DNA of 32,943 bases, taken from Victivallales bacterium (GTDB lineage: Bacteria; Verrucomicrobiota; Lentisphaeria; Oligosphaerales; Oligosphaeraceae). A program made the translations under genes and the position numbers. The stretch is taken from contig JAFZIJ010000132.1 in the NCBI GenBank assembly GCA_017554445.1, positions 1-32,943 on the forward strand, in the 5' to 3' direction. The notes under the pieces were generated by a model. It searched no databases. It saw only the letters and a list, made by a program, of their open reading frames with translations, and had not been told where the DNA came from. Shown here in pieces: positions 15,604 to 23,575 of the stretch (positions are counted from its first letter, which is position 1; the number at the start of each line of letters is the position of its first letter).

Positions 15604-16887
15604 ATGTCAGAGAAACAGACGAAAAGCGGCATGACGCGTCGTAATTTCCTGCGTGGAAGCGCGGCGGTCGGAACGGGCATGCTGATTGTGCCGAGTAGCT
15701 ATGTGTTCGGTGGGCCAACGGCTCCGAGCAACATGATTACCCGCGCGGTCATTGGAACGGGCGGCATGGGTATGGGCCATGTGACGAAATACCCTCAGAC
15801 ATTGGCCGTCTGCGACGTCGATAAGAACCATCTGGAAAACGCGAAACGGAAGGCCGGCGGACAGGTGACGGCGTATTCCGATTGGCGTGAAGTCTTGGAA
15901 CGGAAGGACATTGACACGATCCACATTCCGACGCCGCCACACTGGCATGCGCAAATCGCCATCGCGGCTGCAAAGGCCGGATTCGATGTCTATTCGGAAA
16001 AGCCTGCGACGCATACGCTTGCGGAAAGCAAGGCATTGGTCGAAGCGGTCGAGCGGAGCGGCGTCGTCTATCAGGCGAACACGTGGGGCCGCAGCTATCT
16101 GGGCATCGGCTGGTTCATGCGCAAGTTGGTCATGAGCGGCTTGTTAGGCGGTCCGCTAACCGTCTGCCTGAATCCGCGTTACTGTCCGACGGGTTTCAAA
16201 ATCAAAATGTGGAGCGGCCGTCCGAATCTCGAGCCGCATCCCATTCCGAAAGTGTTGGATTACGACATGTGGCTTGGCCCCGCGCCCGTCAAACCGTACC
16301 ATCCGCATCGCGTCCACGGCAGCTTCCGCGGCTATTGGGACTATGACGAAGGCGGTTTTGGCGACATGGGACAGCACCACATCGATCCGTTCCAATATGC
16401 TCTGGGCAAAGACGATACGGGGCCGACGGAAATCGAAGCCGTCGCGCCGTGGCCGCAGCATCCGGATGCGTGCGGACTGTGGGGCACCATCAATCTGAAA
16501 TATGCCGACGGGACGAAAATCATCATCGAAAGCTGGGAGTGGGGCGAACACACGACGGAAGGCCGTCCGCTCATCGAAGGCCCGAACGGCAAGTATTGGG
16601 GCGGCATGAATCTTGAGCCTGCGAATCTGCTGGAGAAGTTGAAGCAGTTCCCGGATCCGCCGAAACTGGAAAGTTGGGAGCACGCGGTCCGCACACGCGA
16701 AAACGTGAACGGCGTCCACCCGAACGTCCGCCAGGCGACACGTTCCGCCGACTTGCTGCATCTTGCGTCGCTAGCCGTCCGTCTTGGCCGTAAGATCAAC
16801 TACGATCCTGTCAAGCAGGAGATCGTCGGCGATCCGGAAGCGACGCGCATGGCGAATCCGCCGCGCAGAGCGCCATGGACCTTATAA
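15604..16887 (+). CDS. Tat-exported Gfo/Idh/MocA-family oxidoreductase
   Basis: The protein has 427 residues from ATG 15604, chosen because AGGAGG (15593-15598) lies five bases upstream. The N-terminus has a twin-arginine signal, TRRNFLRG, followed by a hydrophobic stretch ending VPSSYVFG. The Rossmann motif GTGGMGMGH binds NAD(P). Later come the VCDVD acidic turn, HIPTPPHWHAQIAIAA, and the family EKP motif in YSEKPATHTLAES; GFGDMGQHHIDPFQYAL carries the active-site D-x-x-x-H pattern. Members oxidise, reduce or deglycosylate sugars; the substrate is unknown. A duplicated start (ATGTCAGAGAAA at 15571 and 15604) extends the frame upstream. It is followed 163 bp later by the HEAT-repeat gene. 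Confidence 0.9.
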   Translation: MSEKQTKSGMTRRNFLRGSAAVGTGMLIVPSSYVFGGPTAPSNMITRAVIGTGGMGMGHVTKYPQTLAVCDVDKNHLENAKRKAGGQVTAYSDWREVLERKDIDTIHIPTPPHWHAQIAIAAAKAGFDVYSEKPATHTLAESKALVEAVERSGVVYQANTWGRSYLGIGWFMRKLVMSGLLGGPLTVCLNPRYCPTGFKIKMWSGRPNLEPHPIPKVLDYDMWLGPAPVKPYHPHRVHGSFRGYWDYDEGGFGDMGQHHIDPFQYALGKDDTGPTEIEAVAPWPQHPDACGLWGTINLKYADGTKIIIESWEWGEHTTEGRPLIEGPNGKYWGGMNLEPANLLEKLKQFPDPPKLESWEHAVRTRENVNGVHPNVRQATRSADLLHLASLAVRLGRKINYDPVKQEIVGDPEATRMANPPRRAPWTL

Positions 16888-16968
16888 CAGCTAACAGCTA
16901 AAAGCTTAAAGCTAAAAGCGAAAGGCAATTTAACAGCTAAAAGCTTAAAGCTAAAAGCGAAAGGCAAT
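16888..16968 (+). repeat. Heptamer array with a perfect 38-bp duplication
   Basis: Directly after the TAA stop come units CAGCTAA, CAGCTAA, AAGCTTA, AAGCTAA, AAGCGAA. A 38-bp segment (16892-16929) is then repeated exactly at 16931-16968. Confidence 0.92.
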
Positions 16969-16987
16969 GACTGCGGTGGCGTAAGTT

Positions 16988-17018
16988 CTAGAGACTCTAG
17001 TTATTTTAGAAGCTCTAG
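16988..17018. repeat. Phased CTAG nonamer array, second copy
   Basis: CTAG at 16988 and 16997, TTAG at 17006 and CTAG at 17015, every 9 bp. As at 989-1035, it stands between a TAAAGC-type heptamer array and the ribosome binding site of the next gene. Confidence 0.85.
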
Positions 17019-17050
17019 AAAAAAGTTTCAGAAAATGAACGGAGATTATC

Positions 17051-19603
17051 ATGAAATTACATAAAATTACATGCGGATTGCTGGTGGCGGCGCTGTGGTT
17101 GACGGCGCAGGGCCAGACGGCGGACGAACTGGCCAGAGGCGGCGCGGCCGCCGTGAAGGCCTGCGCGTTGAAGCTGATCAATGTGACGGAACGCAATGAA
17201 AAGGATGACACGAATGAACGCGTGGCGTTGCATGGCGTCTGTGTCCATGCGCGCTACAACAACATCGCCGAAGCGGTGGAGCAGGGCATTCTGGAAGCCT
17301 TCGCAGAGACGAAGAAAACGGAAGTGAAGCTGTATCTGCTTGAACAGCTGTACTATACGGCTGGTGAAAAGTCAGTCGCGGCATTGTCGCCGTTGCTGAA
17401 CGATCCGCAGTACAGCCATGAAGTTTATAAGGTATTGGTGGCGATTCCGGACGCGGCGAAAGTCGCGGGGCCTGCCTTTTTGAAGGCGTTACCGGAAGCG
17501 AAAGGCATCTGCCGTTATGAAATCATGCAGGCCTTGGGCGAATTGGGCATCGCCGACGCGGCCGCGGAAGCCGTGAAAGACACGAAGAGCGACGACCGCC
17601 GTGCGCGGCTGATCGCCTATGAGGCGTTGTCGCGGATGGATTCACCGCTTGCGAAGGCGGCGTTTGCCGCTTGGCTACCGGACAGCGCAAGGCTCTCACG
17701 TTACGAGCGTTCCGTCGTTGATGGCGCGTTGGGCGAATATCTGAAAAATCTGCTGGCGTGGGGCAAGGCGGACGATGCCATCCAGCTGGCGGAGACGTGG
17801 ACGAACGCGCGTCCGGGCGACATCGCGATCGCATGCGCGGCGTTGGAAGCGTATGCTGGTGCGCCGCAGGGGGATGCGTTGCTTGTCAACGGACTTGTGA
17901 ATGACGAACTGCGTGTCCGTCTTTCCGCAAAACGGCTGTTGCTGAAGAATCTGACGTCCAATCGCTTGGCGTTGATTGCGAAGACGTTGGACGTGAAGAA
18001 GGCCGACAAGGCGCCGTTGGCGTTGGAACTTTTGGCAAACAGCGGTGACAAGGCGCAACTGCCTGCCGTCGAAGCGGTTATCGGTTGGGAAGACGAAGCC
18101 GCTCGGACGGCGGCCATCAAGGCGGCCGTCGCATTGAACGGCAAAGACTCTCTGACGTCACTGTCGACGTGGCTGGCGGATGAACGGGCCGGCGTCGCGG
18201 CGGCGGCCAAGGCGGTTGTCGCCTCCGTGAAGGCTTCGTTGGCGGATGGTCTTGCGGCATTGGCGTTGCAGAGCCAAGGCGCTGTCCAGCAAGGTATTCT
18301 GGATGTCATTGAGAAACGGAATGACGCGGCGGCGTTGCCGAAAATCTCCGCATTGGCGGACAATGGCGATTTGGAGATGAAGCAGGCGTTGTGCCGCATT
18401 CATGGAAACATCGGTGACGAAACATCCATGCCGTTTATTCTGAATCAGTTGCAGAAAGCAGAAGACAAGAAGTCGATTTTGGCGACGGAGAAAGGATTGC
18501 TGACGTTGTGCCGCCGTCTGGGCGACGCGAAACTCTATCTGCCGGCGTTGAAGAACGCGTTCGCGAAGAGCAAGGCGGAGGCGAAACCGAGCCTGCTGAA
18601 GGCCGCTGCGTTGGCGGGTTCGCAGGAGGCGTTGGATATGGAAGTCGCCGCATGGAAGAACGAAGGCGATGCCGTGAAGGAAGCGGCGCTGCGCACGTTG
18701 GCCGAATGGCCGAATGTTGACGCGTTGCCGACGTTGCGTGATATTGCGACGACGGCGGAAAAACCTTTGTTGCAGGTCCTTGCGTTCCGTGGTTGCGTCC
18801 GCCTGATTCCGATGCAGAACAAGAAGAATTCCGAAAAGGCGGATGACATGGCGGCGATGGTCGGTTTGGCGAAACGCGTTGATGAACGCAAGCTGGCGGT
18901 TGGCGCCATCGGCAATCTGACGGATGCCAAAGCGCTGACGTATCTACTTGATTATCTGAAGGATGACGAATTGAAAGGCGAAGCAGCTTCGGCCATTGTG
19001 AACTTGAGCGAAAAACTGCGCGGCGGCGAATGCGTCGCGCCGTTGCGTCAGATCATGCCATTGCTGAACGACAAGCAGAAAGAGCGCGCACAGGCCTGCT
19101 TGGCGCTCATCAGCGAAAACATCGGCAAGATCATGCGCTGGCAGGTTTCGCCTGCGTATCGTGCTGACGGAAAGGATTATCTGCAATTGCAGAACATGGA
19201 GTTCGCGCCCGAAAAGGCAGATGAGGCCGCCAATGTGAAATGGAAGGCGGCGAACGCCGACAAGACCGGCAAAGTGAATCTTCTGGCGGCTGTCGAAAAC
19301 GCGAATCAAGTGACGGCATATGCTCGTTGCATCATCCGCGTCGCGGCTGCGACAAAGGCGCAGATCATGCTCGGCAGTGACGATGCCGCGAAAGTTTGGC
19401 TGAACGGCGCGTTGCTTGAAAACGTGAACGTCCCGCGCGCCTACACGGCGAACGAAGACAAGATGAAGGTCGAACTGAAGGCAGGCGACAACATTCTGTT
19501 GGTGAAAATCGGACAGGGCGGCGGCCAGTGGGAGCTTGGCGCGAAGGTCTGCGCGGAAGACGGCGGACCGTTGGAAGGGCTTGTCTTAACCATCATGGAA
19601 TGA
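17051..19603 (+). CDS. Secreted HEAT-repeat protein with a C-terminal jelly-roll-like (PA14-type) module
   Basis: The protein has 850 residues, with a signal peptide (about residues 1-21, ending AQGQ) and ACGGAG upstream. Residues about 60-700 are a chain of alpha-helical HEAT-like repeats, for example YEIMQALGELGIADAAAEAV, ALPKISALADNGDLEMKQAL and AVGAIGNLTDAKALTYLLDY. Residues about 715-850 form a beta-rich module with IMLGSDDAAKVWLNGALL and LKAGDNILLVKIGQGGGQW. This is the pattern often fused to secreted hydrolases and cytochromes in PVC bacteria, where it binds ligand or protein partners. No catalytic motif is seen, so a scaffold or binding role outside the cytosol is inferred. It is probably co-transcribed with the oxidoreductase upstream and ends at a strong terminator. 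Confidence 0.82.
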   Translation: MKLHKITCGLLVAALWLTAQGQTADELARGGAAAVKACALKLINVTERNEKDDTNERVALHGVCVHARYNNIAEAVEQGILEAFAETKKTEVKLYLLEQLYYTAGEKSVAALSPLLNDPQYSHEVYKVLVAIPDAAKVAGPAFLKALPEAKGICRYEIMQALGELGIADAAAEAVKDTKSDDRRARLIAYEALSRMDSPLAKAAFAAWLPDSARLSRYERSVVDGALGEYLKNLLAWGKADDAIQLAETWTNARPGDIAIACAALEAYAGAPQGDALLVNGLVNDELRVRLSAKRLLLKNLTSNRLALIAKTLDVKKADKAPLALELLANSGDKAQLPAVEAVIGWEDEAARTAAIKAAVALNGKDSLTSLSTWLADERAGVAAAAKAVVASVKASLADGLAALALQSQGAVQQGILDVIEKRNDAAALPKISALADNGDLEMKQALCRIHGNIGDETSMPFILNQLQKAEDKKSILATEKGLLTLCRRLGDAKLYLPALKNAFAKSKAEAKPSLLKAAALAGSQEALDMEVAAWKNEGDAVKEAALRTLAEWPNVDALPTLRDIATTAEKPLLQVLAFRGCVRLIPMQNKKNSEKADDMAAMVGLAKRVDERKLAVGAIGNLTDAKALTYLLDYLKDDELKGEAASAIVNLSEKLRGGECVAPLRQIMPLLNDKQKERAQACLALISENIGKIMRWQVSPAYRADGKDYLQLQNMEFAPEKADEAANVKWKAANADKTGKVNLLAAVENANQVTAYARCIIRVAAATKAQIMLGSDDAAKVWLNGALLENVNVPRAYTANEDKMKVELKAGDNILLVKIGQGGGQWELGAKVCAEDGGPLEGLVLTIME

Positions 19604-19611
19604 TGGTTAAG
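19585..19611 (+). other. Perfect 11-bp hairpin spanning the stop codon
   Basis: CTTAACCATCA-TGGAA-TGATGGTTAAG: the right arm contains the TGA stop (19601-19603) of the HEAT-repeat gene and leads into the heptamer array. There is no T-run at its end. Confidence 0.75.
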
Positions 19612-19639
19612 TGGCTAGTGGCTAGTGGTTAGTAGCTAG
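19612..19639 (+). repeat. Heptamer tandem array, unit TGGCTAG, 4 units
   Basis: TGGCTAG, TGGCTAG, TGGTTAG and TAGCTAG from 19612. It begins eight bases after the HEAT-repeat gene stop and sits between the stop-codon hairpin and the terminator. Confidence 0.88.
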
Positions 19640-19657
19640 TAGAGGGGAAAAAGCGAA

Positions 19658-19690
19658 AGGGGCTTGCTTTTTTAGGCAAGCCTCTTTTTT
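19658..19690 (+). terminator. Intrinsic terminator of the oxidoreductase/HEAT-repeat unit
   Basis: The 10-bp stem AGGGGCTTGC / GCAAGCCTCT (one G-T pair) with an 8-base loop is followed by TTTTTT. It closes the transcript before the ABC operon. Confidence 0.88.
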
Positions 19691-19842
19691 ATTGGCTGGA
19701 TTTTCTGGATAATCTGGAAAAATTGTGAAAAAAGTATGTTTTTTGAGGAACTTTTGCTTATGCTCCGTGTCTTTGTATAGATTTATAGGTATAAAACCAT
19801 GAAAACCATAAATCATGTGTCAAATAAGGAGAACAATCTGGC

Positions 19843-20796
19843 ATGATAAAAGCAGATGGATTAGTAAAATGGTATGGCGGCATGCTGGCCGTCGATCATG
19901 TGTCGTTTGAAGTCCAGAAAGGCGAAGTTCTGGGCTTCCTTGGGCCGAACGGAGCGGGCAAATCGACGACGATGCGGATGCTGACAGGGTATCTGCCGAT
20001 GTCGGAAGGCAGTGTCTCCATCGGCGGCCATGACATGGCGGAGGATCCGCTGGCGGCGAAGGCGTTGTTTGGATATCTTCCGGAAAATGCTCCTGCGTAC
20101 AAAGATATGACGGTGGAGGCGTTTCTGGATTTCGCTGCGTCCATGCGCGATTTGAGCGGACAAAAAAAACATGACGCGATTGAAAAGGCGATTGCGACGT
20201 GCCATCTGGAAAAAGTCCGCCATCAGAGCATTGACACGCTGTCGAAAGGTTTCTTCCACCGTACATGCTTCGCCCAGGCGATTCTCCATGATCCGCCTGT
20301 TCTTGTATTGGATGAACCGACGGACGGTCTCGATCCGAACCAGAAGCATGAAATGCGCGAATTGATCAAACGGATGGGGCGCGACAAGGCGATCATCGTC
20401 TCCACGCATATTCTTGAGGAGGTCGAAGCCATTTGCACACGCGTCATCATCATTGACAAAGGCAAGCTCGTCTTCAATGGCACGCCTGCGGCGATGTGCG
20501 CGAAATCGGCCGGAGCGGGCCGCGTAACCGTCCGTGTGCAGGGCGTTTCGAAAGTCGAATTGACGGCTCTATTGGAAGGACTTCCGGAAGCAGGACGGCC
20601 GTTGGAAATCATTGAGCAAGAAGGAAATGCGACGGCGACCGTGCCGCCTGCCGACGGCAAGACCGGTCTTGCCGCCGCCATCAAATCCGCTTTGGACAAG
20701 AAAGGCTGGAGTTTCGACGAACTGCACACGAACCAAGGCCGTCTGGATGACGTTTTCCGGACGATCACGAGCCTCGACAGCGCCAATGTGAAATAA
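19843..20796 (+). CDS. gldA: ABC transporter ATP-binding protein, GldA-like
   Basis: The protein has 317 residues, with AAGGAG 11 bases before ATG. The Walker A is GPNGAGKST, the signature LSKGFFHR (usually LSKGYRQR, so the Gln is His here), the Walker B VLVLDEPTDGLDP and the switch STHILEE. Residues about 225-317 form the C-terminal extension typical of ABC-2 exporters of the Gld/Nos/CcmA type, ending with DDVFRTIT. It powers the permease encoded next. In Bacteroidetes gliders GldA-F-G form one complex; in other phyla this operon is common without gliding and its cargo is unknown. It is the first gene of a four-gene operon. Confidence 0.88.
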   Translation: MIKADGLVKWYGGMLAVDHVSFEVQKGEVLGFLGPNGAGKSTTMRMLTGYLPMSEGSVSIGGHDMAEDPLAAKALFGYLPENAPAYKDMTVEAFLDFAASMRDLSGQKKHDAIEKAIATCHLEKVRHQSIDTLSKGFFHRTCFAQAILHDPPVLVLDEPTDGLDPNQKHEMRELIKRMGRDKAIIVSTHILEEVEAICTRVIIIDKGKLVFNGTPAAMCAKSAGAGRVTVRVQGVSKVELTALLEGLPEAGRPLEIIEQEGNATATVPPADGKTGLAAAIKSALDKKGWSFDELHTNQGRLDDVFRTITSLDSANVK

Positions 20797-20811
20797 AGGA
20801 ACAGGTTGAAA

Positions 20812-21546
20812 ATGAATAAGACATGGCATATCATCAAACGTGAGCTGGCGAGTTATTTCGGATCGCCGATCGCATATGTTTTTCTGATTATCTTCTTGAT
20901 TCTGACGGGCTTCTTCACCTTCATGATGGGTGGTTTCTTCCAATCGGACGAAGCGTCGCTGGCCCGTTTCTTTGTATGGCATCCATGGCTGTACATGCTG
21001 CTGGTTCCTGCCATCGGCATGCGTATGTGGGCGGAGGAGCGCCGCATGGGGACGTTGGAACTGCTGTTTACACTGCCGCTTTCGGCAAAACAGGCCATCA
21101 TGGGCAAGTTTTTGGCGGGATGGCTGTTTTTGGGCATTGCGTTGCTGTTGACGTTGCCGATGCCGATTACGGTGTGCTATCTGGGCGATCCGGACGTCGG
21201 TCCGATGATTACAGGCTATGTTGGAAGTTTCCTGATGTCAGGAGCTTATCTGGCAATCAGCGGTATGACAAGTGCTTGCACACGCAATCAAGTCATCAGT
21301 TTCATCACATCTGTGGTGGCCTGCCTGCTGTTGGTCTTGGTCGGTTTCCCGCCTGTGACGAATCTGCTGCTGAAGTGGGGCGCGTCCAGTGTGTTGGTTG
21401 ATTTCGCGGCGAGCCTGAGCGTCATGTTCCATTTCGAGAGCATGCAGCGCGGCGTGTTGGATCTGCGTGACGTCATCTATTTCGTGACGCTGATGGCCTT
21501 CGCGTTGATTTCGACGGGCATCATTCTGAAACAGAAACGGAGCTGA
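20812..21546 (+). CDS. gldF: ABC-2 type permease, GldF-like
   Basis: The protein has 244 residues from ATG 20812 (CAGG six bases upstream); a TTG at 20806 is a less likely start. Six hydrophobic segments are visible, starting with SPIAYVFLIIFLILTGFF, then LYMLLVPAIGMRMWAEERRMGTLE, the conserved ABC-2 EER-GTLE coupling segment. This is the membrane channel subunit of the Gld-type exporter. It lies 15 bp after the ATPase gene and 18 bp before the GldG-like gene. Confidence 0.87.
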   Translation: MNKTWHIIKRELASYFGSPIAYVFLIIFLILTGFFTFMMGGFFQSDEASLARFFVWHPWLYMLLVPAIGMRMWAEERRMGTLELLFTLPLSAKQAIMGKFLAGWLFLGIALLLTLPMPITVCYLGDPDVGPMITGYVGSFLMSGAYLAISGMTSACTRNQVISFITSVVACLLLVLVGFPPVTNLLLKWGASSVLVDFAASLSVMFHFESMQRGVLDLRDVIYFVTLMAFALISTGIILKQKRS

Positions 21547-21564
21547 GGGCAGGGAGGTATCATC

Positions 21565-23460
21565 ATGAAAAGCAAGAAATTATCGATTTGTTTCAGCTCG
21601 TTGGTCGGCGTTATTCTGATTGCTGCCATATTAATATTGGTAAATATCATCTTCAAGCCGCTGAATGCGCGGTTGGACTGCACGGCGGACAAGCTCTACA
21701 CGCTGTCCGACGGCACGAAAGAGACATTGAAAGGACTGACGGACACGGTCAGCATCCGCTTCTACTATTCAAAAGACGTGGCGAAAATGCCTGTCTATTT
21801 CAAAAACTACGCCATGCGTGTGGAAGACTTGTTGCAAGAATACAAGCAGGTCGCTGGCAAGAAGTTGGAAATCAAAAAGTTGAATCCGAAGCCTGATACG
21901 GATGCGGAGGATTCCGCCAATCTGGATGGCATTTCCGGCAAGAGTCTGGACATGTTTGGCGACGATCAGATCTATCTTGGCTTGGCCGTTAGTTGCGGCA
22001 ACCGCACGGAGGCGATTCCGTTTTTGAGCCCTGACCGCGAAAAACTGCTGGAATATGATTTGACGCGGGCGATTGTCGGCGTGAAGAGCGCGAAGAAGCC
22101 GAAAGTCGGCGTCATAAGCGCGTTGAAAATCATGGGTGGCTACGACAATCCGATGGCGATGATGCAGGGCAACGCGCGGCCGAATCCCGCGTGGATCGTC
22201 ATCAGCGAATTGAAGCGGACGTATGAAGTCGTCGAACTCGGCATGGATGTAAAGAGCGTTCCAGATGATGTTTCCGCTGTCCTTTTGATTCATCCGAAAC
22301 AGATGACGGATACGGCGATGTTCGCGTTGGATCAGTATGTGTTGCGTGGCGGTCATTTGATCGCGTTTTTGGATCCGATGAGTCTTGCGGACATGCAGAG
22401 CCAAAATCCGCAGATGCAGCAGTATGCCCCGCCGTCGATGGATTCGTCATTGCCGCCACTGCTCAAGGCATGGGGCATCGAATTCGATACGGAACAGCTT
22501 GTGTTGGATAAACTTCTGGCTGGGGGCATGGGCAACGGCGGTCGCAATCCTGTCCTGTTGATGTTGGATAAAGAGCGCATTGTCGGCGACGATCCGACGA
22601 CGAGCCAACTGTCTTCTTTGATGATGTTCTGCACGGGTTCGTTCACGGGAACGCCCGCCGAAGGACTGTCGAAAACGGTTCTTTTGAAGAGTTCCGATGA
22701 ATCGCAACTGGCCTCCAAGATGCTCGCTCTGCAGGGCGGCATTGACTTCACAAAGGGCTTCAAATCAGATGGTAAGGAAAAAGATTTGGCCATCAAGTTG
22801 ACGGGCAAGTTCAAGACAGCGTATCCAGATGGCTATCCGACGCCTGCCGCGAAGGAAGGCGAAGAAGCACCGAAAGCTCCGCCACCGCCTGAAGGCGGTT
22901 GGCTGAAGGAATCCGCTAAGGACGGTGCAGTCGTGCTCATTGGTGACTCCGATATGCTGTACGATCCCGTCTGCGTTGAACGGCAACAGTTTATGGGCCA
23001 GATTCTGGTTCAGCCGTTGAACCACAACTTGGCGTTCGCGCAGAATCTGATTGAATACATGAGCGGCGACAGCGTGCTGTTCGGCATTCGTTCGCGTGGC
23101 GGCACGAACCGCCCGTTCAAGCGTGTTCGCGACATGGAATTGGAGGCCAATAAGCGTTTCCAAGAGCAAATCGAAAAGCTTGAAAAAGACGTTCAGGAGA
23201 TTCAGACGGAGATCAACAAGTTGCAGCATGAACGCAAACCTGGCGACAAGGAGCTGTTGTCCGCTGAACAACGCGAATTGCTGAAGAGCTTCCGCAAGAA
23301 GGAAGTAGAAGCGAAAAAGGCGTTGCAGACGGCACGGAAGCAGTTGCGGAAAGACGTGGATTCGTTGGAGAATCGCGTCATGCTTGTGAACATCGGCCTG
23401 ATGCCGTTGCTGGTGGCTCTTGGTGGACTTGCTTACGCTTTCCTGCGACGCAGGAGCTAA
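21565..23460 (+). CDS. gldG: GldG-family ABC-associated protein
   Basis: The protein has 631 residues, with AGGGAGG before the ATG. An N-terminal membrane helix (about 12-30) is followed by the family start LDCTADKLYTLSDGTKETLKGL. A large extracytoplasmic region has a beta-rich domain and a Rossmann-like part (PKVGVISALKIMGG, AVLLIHPKQMTDTAMFALDQYVLRGG, FLDPMS), then a proline/glutamate linker (about 435-450) and VVLIGDSDMLYD. Residues about 525-600 form a long coiled coil (KRFQEQIEKLEKDVQEIQTE), and a C-terminal membrane helix ends in FLRRRS. Paralogous to the GldG part of the gliding ABC complex, it probably links the transporter to periplasmic substrate. REP-like palindromes separate it from the next gene. 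Confidence 0.87.
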   Translation: MKSKKLSICFSSLVGVILIAAILILVNIIFKPLNARLDCTADKLYTLSDGTKETLKGLTDTVSIRFYYSKDVAKMPVYFKNYAMRVEDLLQEYKQVAGKKLEIKKLNPKPDTDAEDSANLDGISGKSLDMFGDDQIYLGLAVSCGNRTEAIPFLSPDREKLLEYDLTRAIVGVKSAKKPKVGVISALKIMGGYDNPMAMMQGNARPNPAWIVISELKRTYEVVELGMDVKSVPDDVSAVLLIHPKQMTDTAMFALDQYVLRGGHLIAFLDPMSLADMQSQNPQMQQYAPPSMDSSLPPLLKAWGIEFDTEQLVLDKLLAGGMGNGGRNPVLLMLDKERIVGDDPTTSQLSSLMMFCTGSFTGTPAEGLSKTVLLKSSDESQLASKMLALQGGIDFTKGFKSDGKEKDLAIKLTGKFKTAYPDGYPTPAAKEGEEAPKAPPPPEGGWLKESAKDGAVVLIGDSDMLYDPVCVERQQFMGQILVQPLNHNLAFAQNLIEYMSGDSVLFGIRSRGGTNRPFKRVRDMELEANKRFQEQIEKLEKDVQEIQTEINKLQHERKPGDKELLSAEQRELLKSFRKKEVEAKKALQTARKQLRKDVDSLENRVMLVNIGLMPLLVALGGLAYAFLRRRS

Positions 23461-23464
23461 AACG

Positions 23465-23548
23465 GGGAGGGACGCGCTCCTGCGCGTCCGGTCGCGCAGG
23501 AGCGCGACCCTCCCGAAAAACTGGTCACGCAGGAACGTAACCCTCCCG
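23465..23548. repeat. BIME-like pair of inverted REP-type palindromes plus a degenerate third
   Basis: Two 25-bp halves (23465-23489 and 23490-23514) are inverted copies of each other except at two positions. The two differences preserve pairing inside each half's own 8-bp hairpin (GGACGCGC-TCCT-GCGCGTCC versus GGTCGCGC-TCCT-GCGCGACC). Each half begins with GGGAGGG. A diverged third copy (GGTCACGCAGGAACGTAACC, then CTCCC) lies at 23523-23548. The element is between gldG and the DUF4340 gene. Confidence 0.85.
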
Positions 23549-23575
23549 AGAATAATTATATACGGAGAAGATAAT

